From Aquabacter sp040755535 (GTDB lineage: Bacteria > Pseudomonadota > Alphaproteobacteria > Rhizobiales > Xanthobacteraceae): a stretch of DNA of 64,000 bases. Positions 8,874-16,464 of the stretch are shown one piece after another. The notes beneath the pieces are model-generated. The model was not told the DNA's origin and made no database searches. It saw nothing but the letters and a program-made list of their open reading frames with translations. The stretch covers positions 7,372-71,371 of the forward strand of contig JBFMAV010000016.1 in NCBI GenBank assembly GCA_040755535.1, written 5' to 3'. Each line of letters opens with the position of its first letter. The first letter of the stretch is position 1. The position numbers and the translations under genes were made by a program.

Positions 8874-9892
8874 CCGCGAATCCGGGTCGCTGCGGCCATG
8901 ACCTCGGCGGGGTGGATGGCTTCGAAACAGGCCAGCGTGCCGAGCGGGCATTCCCGCTTGAAACAGGGACGGCACGGCAGTTCGTGTGACACGACCGCGG
9001 AGCGTGGCCCCGTGGGCGGCGTCATCTTTTCGGACGAGGATCCGTAGAGCACCACCAAGGGCCGATCGAGGGCGCCCGCCACATGCATCAGCCCGGAATC
9101 ATTGGAGACCACCACATCGGCGCCCGCCAGAATCGCGGCCGCATCCATCAGGCTGGTGCGCCCCGCGAGATTTTCGGGAAACCCGCCGGCCCGCGCCGCA
9201 ATCTCTTCCGCGATGGGCGCATCTTTCGGGCCACCTAGTATCCGCACGCGATATCCGGCGGCGCGGGCCATTTCCGCCAGACCCGCAAACCGCTCCGCCG
9301 GCCAGCGTTTGGCAGGGCCATATTCGGCGCCAGGGCACAGTGCCATCACGGGGCCGGCGCCAGCCGCCGGGAAACGCCCGTCCGCGGCCTCCCGGGCGCC
9401 GTCGGGAAGGAAGAGAACCGGGCGCGGCGCGCGCATTTGTTCGCCTTTCGGCGCACCTAACGCCACGAAACGATCGATGGTTCGCGCGCTCTTGCGGTCC
9501 TGGTCCGGCCGCGCCTCGGTCAGTAGGAGGCTGCGCCCTTCGGCGGCATATCCGATCCGCTCGGGAATGCCCGCAGCGAACGGCACGATCGCGGCCTTGA
9601 AAGCGCGCGGCAGGATAATGGCCTTGCCATATCCCTCGTCCCGCAGCGCGCGACCCGCCTTCCACCTCGACATCAAGCCGAATTCGCCATGGCCGAGCGA
9701 CAAGGGAATGGTGCGCCGTACCCCGCGGATCAACTTCGCGATCGGCAGGGCGGCGGACGGGGCGATGACGTCGATCGGACGTCCAGGCTCCCGAATCCGC
9801 AAGCTTTCAATGAGACTTGCGGCCATCACCATGTCGCCAACCCAGGACGGGCCGACGACCAAAATGGGCGAGACGGAACCTATGGCGCGCAT
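8870..9892 (-). CDS. waaF: LPS heptosyltransferase II (WaaF/RfaF)
   Basis: GT9-family transferase adding the second core heptose. Family hallmarks are ILVVGPSWVGDMVMAASL near the N-terminus, LPRAFKAAIVPFAAGIPERIG (split here across the acceptor-binding region), and the C-terminal VVSNDSGLMHVAGALDRP. 340 residues. First gene of waaF-waaC-hldD-hldE; the 190-base region before it should contain the promoter. Confidence 0.93.
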   Translation of the reverse strand: MRAIGSVSPILVVGPSWVGDMVMAASLIESLRIREPGRPIDVIAPSAALPIAKLIRGVRRTIPLSLGHGEFGLMSRWKAGRALRDEGYGKAIILPRAFKAAIVPFAAGIPERIGYAAEGRSLLLTEARPDQDRKSARTIDRFVALGAPKGEQMRAPRPVLFLPDGAREAADGRFPAAGAGPVMALCPGAEYGPAKRWPAERFAGLAEMARAAGYRVRILGGPKDAPIAEEIAARAGGFPENLAGRTSLMDAAAILAGADVVVSNDSGLMHVAGALDRPLVVLYGSSSEKMTPPTGPRSAVVSHELPCRPCFKRECPLGTLACFEAIHPAEVMAAATRIRG

Positions 9893-10033
9893 GGGCGGCC
9901 CTCGCCCCCGGGATAAGCAGGATGGATCGACACGATGTCATTCCGGCATGTGCCGAAACATGGGACACGGCCTGCCTCTTCGCAAGACGCGCCAGGGCGG
10001 TCAAGCGCCAGGATGACCTCGGCCGCAGCGTCA

Positions 10034-10060
10034 ACAAAAAAGGGCGCCCCCGGGCGCCCT
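10034..10060 (-). terminator. Rho-independent terminator after the first phasin
   Basis: On the minus strand an 8-bp GC-rich stem (AGGGCGCC / GGCGCCCT, loop CGGG) is followed by TTTTTTGTTG. It lies 25 bases beyond the stop of the phasin ending at 10085 and separates it from waaF. Confidence 0.85.
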
Positions 10061-10084
10061 CTTCACACAGAATGGCAACCTCGA

Positions 10085-10543
10085 TCAGGCCGCAGGCCGG
10101 AAAGTCTTTTCAGCCGCCGCCTTGATCGGCTCTGAGCTTTCCGTCGCGATCTTTTGGGCCAGCGAGGACAGTTCCTTCGCCTGGGACTGCAGCGTGTCAT
10201 ACTGCGCGCGCAGGTGCGAGGAGGAGAGCTCCACCGCTTCCGAGGCGCTCTTGGCGGCCAGGACCGAAGCGAAGAAATCAAACGCGGTGTTGATGTTGGA
10301 CCGCAGGATTTCCAAGGACTTCAGATTGTATTCCGCGACGCCCTTGGCGGCGGTGGAGCACGAATCCTCGATCATGTCGGAGGTCTGCTCGGCTGCCGTC
10401 TTGAATTTCTCGTAATTGCCGCGCGCGGTCATGACGCTCTTTTCCGCCATGTCGCGGAATTGGGCCGGCATTTCGAATTTAGAAAAGGCGCTGCTGGCAG
10501 CGGCCATCTGGTCCTGGAACGCTTTTGCAAAAGTTTCGTTCAT
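10085..10543 (-). CDS. phaP: Phasin family protein (short, 152 aa)
   Basis: Predicted polyhydroxyalkanoate granule surface protein. It is Ala/Glu/Ser-rich, almost entirely helical, lacks a signal peptide, and has the phasin block SLEILRSNINTAFDFFASVLAAKSASEAVELSSSH around residues 75-110 (quoted in part: INTAFDFFASVLAAKS). Phasins coat PHB granules and affect granule number. It is followed by its own terminator and preceded by a 180-base region with TGTGC inverted repeats. A second phasin lies just upstream in the same direction. Confidence 0.85.
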   Translation of the reverse strand: MNETFAKAFQDQMAAASSAFSKFEMPAQFRDMAEKSVMTARGNYEKFKTAAEQTSDMIEDSCSTAAKGVAEYNLKSLEILRSNINTAFDFFASVLAAKSASEAVELSSSHLRAQYDTLQSQAKELSSLAQKIATESSEPIKAAAEKTFRPAA

Positions 10544-10596
10544 GACGTCCTCGGTGCGCTAGGTCGGTTTGCCACGCCGTGAAGGCCGCACCCGCT

Positions 10597-10698
10597 CATT
10601 CGTGTCCCGCACGAAATGTGCACCGCGTCCTTCTCCGAACCTACAACCATCATAACGCACGATATGTGCGGCACAAAATGGTTTTTTGCGCCGCACAA
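10597..10698. promoter_or_regulatory. Cluster of TGTGC-type inverted repeats between two phasin genes
   Basis: Three small dyads lie in the gap upstream of the short phasin: TTCGTG-N5-CACGAA at 10599-10615, TGTGC-G-GCACA at 10655-10665, and TTGCGCCGCACAA at 10686-10698. The second and third are variants of one word (TTGTGCSGCRCA on the minus strand). Their position fits an operator for a granule-responsive repressor such as PhaR, but the binding protein is inferred. Confidence 0.45.
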
Positions 10699-10723
10699 TA
10701 GAGGCAAAAGGTTGACGCAAACG

Positions 10724-11275
10724 TCAATATGTCTGGTTGGGATCCATCGGCTTCGCAGCCTGCTCGGCAGCCGACTGCATCGTCTTCGCAGTTGCAGCAC
10801 CGGCGCTCTGCATGTCCTCCGCCACGGACTTCGCATGGGCGGTGGCAGCGGCCGTGAGAGACTGAAGGCGCTCGGCCAGCGCCTTCGAATGCTCGTCGAG
10901 AGAGCGAATGGTGGATTCCCCGATGGTGCGCGCATCAGCTCCGAATGCGGCAGCCTGGGCGGCCACGGCCTGCACCTGCTCGGTTACGAACGCGGCCTGA
11001 AGGCTCAGGACCTCCTGCGGGCTCTTGGCTTGCACGAGCTTGTTCAGGAAATCGAAGCTGGCGTTCACATTCGCTTCCACCAAACCGATCGTCTTGTTGC
11101 GCAGCTCCTTGATGCCGGACTGCACTTCCTTGATCCGCTCCTCGGAATCACCGACCGCCCCGCGCGCGGAATCAAACAGGGTGTCGAAAGCCTGGCGCGC
11201 CTGCGCGACGTTCTTCTCAGCGATCGCCCGCAACTCAGCGGGCAACTCGAGGTCGGGACCGAACTTTGTGCTCAT
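10724..11275 (-). CDS. Phasin family protein (183 aa)
   Basis: Second predicted PHB-granule-associated protein. The core ANVNASFDFLNKLVQAKSPQ (about residues 70-90) is the phasin signature shared with the neighbouring gene, and the C-terminal third is Ala/Gln-rich amphipathic helix. I chose the ATG at 11275 (MSTKFGPDLELP) because GGAG lies eight bases upstream; a GTG nine bases earlier is also possible. The two phasins may be an old tandem duplication that has diverged strongly. Confidence 0.85.
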   Translation of the reverse strand: MSTKFGPDLELPAELRAIAEKNVAQARQAFDTLFDSARGAVGDSEERIKEVQSGIKELRNKTIGLVEANVNASFDFLNKLVQAKSPQEVLSLQAAFVTEQVQAVAAQAAAFGADARTIGESTIRSLDEHSKALAERLQSLTAAATAHAKSVAEDMQSAGAATAKTMQSAAEQAAKPMDPNQTY

Positions 11276-11284
11276 CGTCGTCAC

Positions 11285-11590
11285 TCCTCGGGCGTTGCGG
11301 ATCCCCCCGGACCGGCGGTTCCGTCATGATCTTAGTTGCGGAATTCGCGGGATGGAATTGCCTTCGTGGTCCGGAGCGGAGATTTTGCTCTACGCGCTCA
11401 AAGGTTTAGAAGTGAGAATTCATGAGGTCCGCGCACTGCGCCTCCCGCACCGCAGCCGCGCCAGCGAAGGTCAGGCCGAAGTGTGCCTTCTTTTCGCGAC
11501 GGGAATGCGATTGCCGGAGCGTTAATCTTTGGGTGGAATAGTGCGGTCGCGCCCGTTGCGGCGCTCCGGTTGCAGAGACGGCATTCCGCA
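11285..11590. other. Intergenic region between the phasin and the PAS kinase
   Basis: About 300 bases between divergently transcribed genes. It must hold promoters for both. I see no tRNA, small gene or strong hairpin in it. Confidence 0.5.
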
Positions 11591-11597
11591 AGGGGTC

Positions 11598-13997
11598 ATG
11601 AGCGAGCCTACCTCCCGCCTCCTGTCGCTGACCGAACCGGCCTTCGCTCCGCTGCGCCGACAGGATTTGCCGTCGTTCCTCGTCGTGGTTTCGGACAACA
11701 GGGTTGTGGCGGCGACACGCGCCTGCCACGCCTTGGGCCTGAAGGAAGACGAATCGGCTCCGCCGGGCGTCGCTTCCATCGCTCGGCATGTGGCCGATCA
11801 TTCTGGTCAAGGACAGCGCTTGGAGCGGGTCCGTCTGCCCTCCGCTTTCATTCCCCGGACCTTTTCCTGCGCGCTTGTGGCGACTCCGCTCGGCCCGGCC
11901 GTCCTGTTTGCGGATCCTTCCGCCGTCAGCGAGCAGGCAGCGCCGCAGACCGCCGCGCCGGAGGATCTCACCCCCGGAGGCCCCGCCCAGCCGGTGCGCT
12001 TCACCTGGGAGGTCGATGGGGATGGACGATTCCTCAGCCTTTCGCCGTCCTGCGTCGAGACGCTCGGAGCACGCCTGAATCGGTGGCGAGGGCGCAGCTT
12101 TGCCGATCTCGCGGACGATGGCGTGATCAAGGATGCCTCGCACCTCGGCCATCTGCTTCAGGCCGGCTCCACCTTCTCTGATGTTGTCCTTTGGACCGAG
12201 GAGGACCCCGCGCGCCGGATCGAAATCGGCGGAGTGCCCTTGTTCGATGGGACCCGACGCAGAATCGGGGTGCGCGGGTTCGGGCTCATATGGCCCGCCC
12301 CGCCGCGCCCACCGGCCCGCGAGCGTCCTCCCGAAAATGTGGTCCCCCTGCGCGGCGGGTCCTTGTCTCCAGGGGAAAGGTCCGCGTTTCACGAAATTGC
12401 CCGGTCGCTGAATGAAGCGATCGACGGATGGGGAAAGCCGCTCCGAAACGGGCCATCGGAACCTGCCAGTCCTTCAATTCTACAAGACGGTCCAACCCGC
12501 CCGCTCGCCGCGGCCCTGGAGGCCTCAGCTCCCGCGTCCGCGCTTTCGTCAGCCGCGTTTGAGGCAGATCTGCTCGATCGTTTGCCGATCGGCCTGGCCG
12601 TGCAGCAGCGGGGCGAGATCATTCATGTCAACGAAACCCTTCTGGATTGGTGCGGATTTACCGACAGGGAGTCTTTCCTCGCGGCGGGAGGTCTCAGCGC
12701 CTTGTTGCTCCGCAAGGGCGATCAACTGGAACTGCGCGCGGTCGATGGCACGGCTCATGGAGTCGATGTGCGACTGGTCGCTACGCCATGGCACGGGGCA
12801 AGCGCCATTCTCCATACGCTGCGGCTTCTTGACTCGCCGCCGCCCTCTCTTCACGCGACGGACGATACGGACCGCGAGCGCGCAAGAGGACGGGCGGACG
12901 TTCTGGATGCCCTGCCCTGCTCCGCCATTCTGATCGACCGTCGCGGCGCCATCCAGGCATTGAACGAGGCCGCCGCAAACCTGTGCGGGTTCAGGCCGAA
13001 GGAACTCGCGGGCGAGCCTTTCACCCTGCTCTTCGACCCGGCGAGCCAGACCGAGGCCGTTCGATTGCTGGATGCGGCGGTGGCGGGCGAGAGTAGCGTG
13101 CGAACGTTGGACGGGGTTTTGCGCGCGCGCCATCGTCTCGGCGGCGGGCACGAGATGAGAGCGACCATCGGAGCCGCGCAGACAGCGCGCGACCTGTTCT
13201 GCCTCATGCTCCAGGAGCCTCTACCAAGCCCAGCTTCCGGCCTCGACCTGCCAGTCCAAGAGGGCCCCTTCGCTGCGAGCACTAACGCGGGGGATGACCC
13301 GGCCCCGAGCCCTGCGCTCGACCCTTTCGCCCGTCGCGTCTCCCATGCGGTTCGAGTCCCGCTGACGCCGATCCTGGGATTCGTCGAGATGGTGCGCGGC
13401 GCCGCCTTCGGTCCAATCGGAAACGGCCGATATGCCAAGCATGCAGAGGCGGCGGCGGCGGCGGCGGCGCAGCTGATGGCGAGCCTTCAAGATATCGAGG
13501 CGCTCACGGCTGTTCCCCCCGCCGAAGCTCCGGCGCGCGTGTCGCTTGCGTCCGCGATCCAGTCCGCCCTCGACCATGTCGCGCCAAGTGCGAAGCGTCG
13601 GCGCGTCCTGTTGCGACGCGACGGCGCGGATGATGCCGAAGCGGTATTCAATGCCGATGTGCTCGCTCAAGGTCTGAGGGTGGTCCTGGAAGAGGCGGTC
13701 CGCGCCACGCCGCAAGGCGGGCAGGTCGTCATCTCCCTCACCCTTCCGGATGAGGCCGGGCCGGATCGATCGATCGCGATCCGGATCCGTGACGGGGGCC
13801 CGGCTTTGTCGGAACAGGAAATCGCCCTCGCTCTGTCAGCCTTTCGCATGGCGCGCGTCTCGGATCGCTTTTCGTCGTCAGGCCGGCCCTTTCACATGGC
13901 CCGCCTTGCCGCCCTGCTGGAGGCGAATGGCGGTACGCTGAACCTGCGGCGCGGCGTCGAGATCGGCATGCTGTGCGAGATCCGGCTGCCCTGTTAG
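11598..13997 (+). CDS. PAS-domain sensor histidine kinase-like protein with degenerate ATP-binding domain
   Basis: 799 residues, no clear membrane segment. Three PAS-like regions are visible at about 133-230 (FTWEVDGDGRFLSLSPS), 325-415 (LLDRLPIGLAVQQRG) and 432-530 (VLDALPCSAILIDRRG). A dimerisation/phosphoacceptor segment has RVSHAVRVPLTPILGF with His583. The C-terminal domain resembles HATPase_c but is eroded: the N-box position reads VLEEAVRATPQGG, without the usual Asn; the G1 box reads IRDGGPALS; and the glycine-rich G2 loop is replaced by SSGRPFHMARL. It may be a pseudokinase or a phosphatase/scaffold. Start is the ATG at 11598 with AAGGGG just upstream. Specific partner unknown. Confidence 0.75.
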   Translation: MSEPTSRLLSLTEPAFAPLRRQDLPSFLVVVSDNRVVAATRACHALGLKEDESAPPGVASIARHVADHSGQGQRLERVRLPSAFIPRTFSCALVATPLGPAVLFADPSAVSEQAAPQTAAPEDLTPGGPAQPVRFTWEVDGDGRFLSLSPSCVETLGARLNRWRGRSFADLADDGVIKDASHLGHLLQAGSTFSDVVLWTEEDPARRIEIGGVPLFDGTRRRIGVRGFGLIWPAPPRPPARERPPENVVPLRGGSLSPGERSAFHEIARSLNEAIDGWGKPLRNGPSEPASPSILQDGPTRPLAAALEASAPASALSSAAFEADLLDRLPIGLAVQQRGEIIHVNETLLDWCGFTDRESFLAAGGLSALLLRKGDQLELRAVDGTAHGVDVRLVATPWHGASAILHTLRLLDSPPPSLHATDDTDRERARGRADVLDALPCSAILIDRRGAIQALNEAAANLCGFRPKELAGEPFTLLFDPASQTEAVRLLDAAVAGESSVRTLDGVLRARHRLGGGHEMRATIGAAQTARDLFCLMLQEPLPSPASGLDLPVQEGPFAASTNAGDDPAPSPALDPFARRVSHAVRVPLTPILGFVEMVRGAAFGPIGNGRYAKHAEAAAAAAAQLMASLQDIEALTAVPPAEAPARVSLASAIQSALDHVAPSAKRRRVLLRRDGADDAEAVFNADVLAQGLRVVLEEAVRATPQGGQVVISLTLPDEAGPDRSIAIRIRDGGPALSEQEIALALSAFRMARVSDRFSSSGRPFHMARLAALLEANGGTLNLRRGVEIGMLCEIRLPC

Positions 13998-14361
13998 GCC
14001 CCGTTACAGTCTGATCGCATTGCCTCGGATTGAAAATCCTTCTCTATCAATAATTTAGAGACAGCTTAACCGATCTGGTTGATTCAAATGGACCGGAGCT
14101 GGGCCCGCGCGCGCTCCGAGCGCATTCGCGTGATCATTCCCTACGCAAACTTACGCAAGTGCGGGCTCCGCATGGGCGCACGATCGCTGAAGCACACGGT
14201 TTTTCCTGCATGCCCAAAGAGATGAGGCACATGGTGCAAAATAGAATGATTAGAAACTGAGGCATGGGCCCAGAAAATCAGCATCCGGTCTCTGCTGAAC
14301 ACATCGCGGCGGGATTGACGGGGCGCCCCCGCATGAGCGAAAAATGGAGGAACACCAGGGG
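13998..14361. other. Intergenic region before bfd
   Basis: About 360 bases with lower GC than the surroundings, AT-rich at 14035-14070 and 14225-14260. No gene or RNA recognised. It ends at the iron-control box in front of bfd. Confidence 0.5.
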
Positions 14362-14378
14362 TTTAGAACCCATCTAAA
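14362..14378 (+). promoter_or_regulatory. Irr-type iron control element (ICE) upstream of bfd
   Basis: TTTAGAACCCATCTAAA matches the rhizobial Irr/ICE pattern TTTAGAA-N3-TTCTAAA with one mismatch. It is embedded in a perfect 7-bp inverted repeat (GTTTAGA-N5-TCTAAAC, 14361-14379). It lies 21 bases before the bfd ATG, a position suited to repression. Irr controls iron-storage and haem genes in this order; Irr binding here is inferred from sequence. Confidence 0.7.
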
Positions 14379-14399
14379 CTAGCTCGATGCGGCGGCACG

Positions 14400-14636
14400 A
14401 TGATTGTTTGCTCTTGCAACGTCTTTTCGGATCATCAGGTGCGGGACGCGCTCGCCAATTCCTCCGGCGTGCGTTCACCCGGACAGGTGTATCGATGCCT
14501 GGGATGCTCCCCGCAATGCGGTCGCTGCGCGCGGACGATCCGGGCGATACTCGATCAGGTCCATGGGTCGTGCGCCGATTGCCCTGTCGAATGCCCAGGA
14601 GCCGCTCTCTCCCCCAAGCTTATCGCGGCCGAATAG
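14400..14636 (+). CDS. bfd: Bacterioferritin-associated ferredoxin
   Basis: 78-residue [2Fe-2S] protein that reduces the ferric core of bacterioferritin to release iron. It begins MIVCSCNVFSD, giving the family's C4 and C6, with C40 and C43 in QCGRC as the other ligands. Extra cysteines occur at 33, 36, 58, 61 and 65, making nine in total. The gene sits between an ICE box and bfr. Confidence 0.92.
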   Translation: MIVCSCNVFSDHQVRDALANSSGVRSPGQVYRCLGCSPQCGRCARTIRAILDQVHGSCADCPVECPGAALSPKLIAAE

Positions 14637-14684
14637 AGCGCAGATCCAGCCTCTTGCAGCCAGGGCTGCGGTGCTTGAATTTTC

Positions 14685-14701
14685 TTTAGAATTCCTCTAA
14701 G
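14685..14701 (+). promoter_or_regulatory. Second ICE-like box, between bfd and bfr
   Basis: TTTAGAATTCCTCTAAG keeps the full first half-site of the Irr/ICE pattern and five of seven bases of the second, with the same 3-base spacing. It lies 54 bases before the bfr start, so bfr probably has its own iron-regulated promoter in addition to read-through from bfd. Confidence 0.55.
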
Positions 14702-14754
14702 TCTGATTTCAGGGTAGCCAGAAATGCCCGCATCGACGGGCCAAGGAGTTGAAG

Positions 14755-15234
14755 ATGAAAGGCGACGCAAAGGTCATTGAATATCTCAATCGTGGCCTGC
14801 GATCGGAACTGACGGCGATCAACCAGTACTGGCTTCACTATCGCATGCTGGACAATTGGGGCTTCAAGGCCCTCGCCAAAAAGTGGCGCGCCGAATCCAT
14901 CGAGGAGATGGTCCATGCGGATAAGTTCGTGGACCGCATTCTTTTCCTCGACGGCTTCCCGAACATGCAGGTGCTCGACCCGCTGCGCATTGGTCAGGAC
15001 GTGAAGGAAATCCTCGAAGCGGATCTGGCCGCCGAGCAGGAAGCACGGGCCCTCTATCAGGAGGCTGCCGCCTACTGCCAGACGGTCAAGGATTTCCCCA
15101 GCCGGGATCTGTTTGAAGAACTGATGACGGACGAGGAAGGCCACATCGACTTCCTTGAGACTCAGTTGGACCTCGTGGCGCGCCTGGGTGTGCAGCTTTA
15201 CGCCCAGCATCATATCGGCGATCTGGACGACTGA
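14755..15234 (+). CDS. bfr: Bacterioferritin
   Basis: Haem-containing 24-mer iron storage protein with a di-iron ferroxidase centre. The sequence starts MKGDAKVIEYLNRGLRSEL (Glu18), has IEEMVHADKF with Glu51, the haem-ligand Met52 and His54, and TDEEGHIDFLE for the C-terminal ligands. 159 residues, full length. The ATG at 14755 has AAGGAG six bases upstream; an in-frame TTG two codons earlier is less likely. Followed by a clear terminator. Confidence 0.96.
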   Translation: MKGDAKVIEYLNRGLRSELTAINQYWLHYRMLDNWGFKALAKKWRAESIEEMVHADKFVDRILFLDGFPNMQVLDPLRIGQDVKEILEADLAAEQEARALYQEAAAYCQTVKDFPSRDLFEELMTDEEGHIDFLETQLDLVARLGVQLYAQHHIGDLDD

Positions 15235-15255
15235 CCCGCCTCCACGTCGAATGTC

Positions 15256-15287
15256 AAATGCCCGGCCATGTGCCGGGCATTTTTGTT
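15256..15287 (+). terminator. Rho-independent terminator after bfr
   Basis: A stem ATGCCCGGC / GCCGGGCAT (loop CATGT) is followed by TTTTTGTTT, 22 bases past the bfr stop. Confidence 0.9.
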
Positions 15288-15413
15288 TGAGCATATTGAA
15301 ATTAGACAATCTCCAATCTTTGGCTATGCCTGGGTTGCGCAATTGACGCGGCCTCCCACCTGCCGTTACGCGAAGCAGGAGCGTCCGCCTCGACGGACTC
15401 ATGGGAGAGCGCA

Positions 15414-16454
15414 ATGTCCAGGAAACCGCAGAACCGCACCCGATTCTGCCAGATGCTGCTTGTCGCCCTGTCCGGCCTGATGGTCTCGGGCGCGGCCTCG
15501 GCACAAGGCACGTTGAATGTCTATACGACCCGCGAGCCCGGGTTGGCGGCGCCGGTGTTCGAAGCCTTCACCAAGGCGACCGGAATCACCGTGAACAGCG
15601 TGTTCGTGAAGGACGGCCTGCCGGAGCGAGTGAAAGCGGAGGGCAGCGCCTCGCCGGCGGACATCCTGATGACCGTGGATGTCGGCAACCTGCTGGATGT
15701 GGTTGACGCCGGGGTGACCCAGCCTGTCACCACCCCCACCCTGACATCCGCCGTGCCGGCAAACCTGCGGGATCCGGCGGGCAACTGGTACGCTCTTTCG
15801 CTCCGGGCGCGTCTCGTCTATGCGGCCAAGGACCTCAACCTGTCGGCCATGACCTATGAAGACCTCGCGGATCCCAAATGGAAAGGCGAGATCTGCATCC
15901 GCTCGGGCCAGCATCCCTACAATGTCGGGCTAACGGCGGCCTATCTCGTGCATCACGGCGAAGCCAAGACCGAAGCCTGGCTCAAGGGCCTCAAAGCAAA
16001 CCTCGCCCGCAAGGCGACGGGCGGCGATCGCGAGGGTGCGCGCGATATCCTGGGCGGCCTGTGCGATCTTGCGGTTGGCAATTCCTATTATGTCGGCTTG
16101 ATGCGCTCCGGAAAGGGCGGCCCCGACCAACAGAAGTGGGCGGATGCGATCAAGGTGATCCTGCCGGTCTTCGAGGGTGGCGGAACCCATGTGAACGTAT
16201 CTGGAGCCGCCGTCGCCAAGCATGCTCCGAACAAGGACAATGCGATCCGCTTCCTGGAGTTCGCCGTGTCGCCGGAGATGCAGGCGATCTATGCGCAGGC
16301 CAATTTCGAGTATCCGGTCATCGCCGGTGCGAAGGTTGATCCGGTGATCGCCGCGCTTGGCCCGCTGAAGGTTGATCCCATTTCGCTCGTCGAGATTGCC
16401 AAGGCCCGCAAAAAGGCCAGCGAACTCATCGATCGCATTGGCTTCGATAACTGA
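15414..16454 (+). CDS. fbpA: Ferric-iron ABC transporter substrate-binding protein (FbpA/FutA type)
   Basis: Periplasmic Fe(III)-binding protein of 346 residues. The signal peptide probably ends at ASA-QG near residue 30. The mature part starts LNVYTTREPGL and has the family motifs SVFVKDGLPERVKAEG, SLRARLVYAAKDL and LAVGNSYYVGLM, the last with the paired Tyr of the iron site. A very weak ICE-like sequence lies about 110 bases upstream (15300-15317), too poor to call. Directly followed by the permease gene; no ATPase gene follows. Confidence 0.9.
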   Translation: MSRKPQNRTRFCQMLLVALSGLMVSGAASAQGTLNVYTTREPGLAAPVFEAFTKATGITVNSVFVKDGLPERVKAEGSASPADILMTVDVGNLLDVVDAGVTQPVTTPTLTSAVPANLRDPAGNWYALSLRARLVYAAKDLNLSAMTYEDLADPKWKGEICIRSGQHPYNVGLTAAYLVHHGEAKTEAWLKGLKANLARKATGGDREGARDILGGLCDLAVGNSYYVGLMRSGKGGPDQQKWADAIKVILPVFEGGGTHVNVSGAAVAKHAPNKDNAIRFLEFAVSPEMQAIYAQANFEYPVIAGAKVDPVIAALGPLKVDPISLVEIAKARKKASELIDRIGFDN

Positions 16455-16464
16455 TCAGGGCCGC

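Noticed and set aside
9893..10033. Short reading frames between waaF and the phasin terminator
   Set aside because: No ribosome-binding site or recognisable product; composition fits non-coding sequence.
15300..15317. Possible ICE box before fbpA
   Set aside because: Only about nine of fourteen positions match and the second half-site is poor, so I did not call it.
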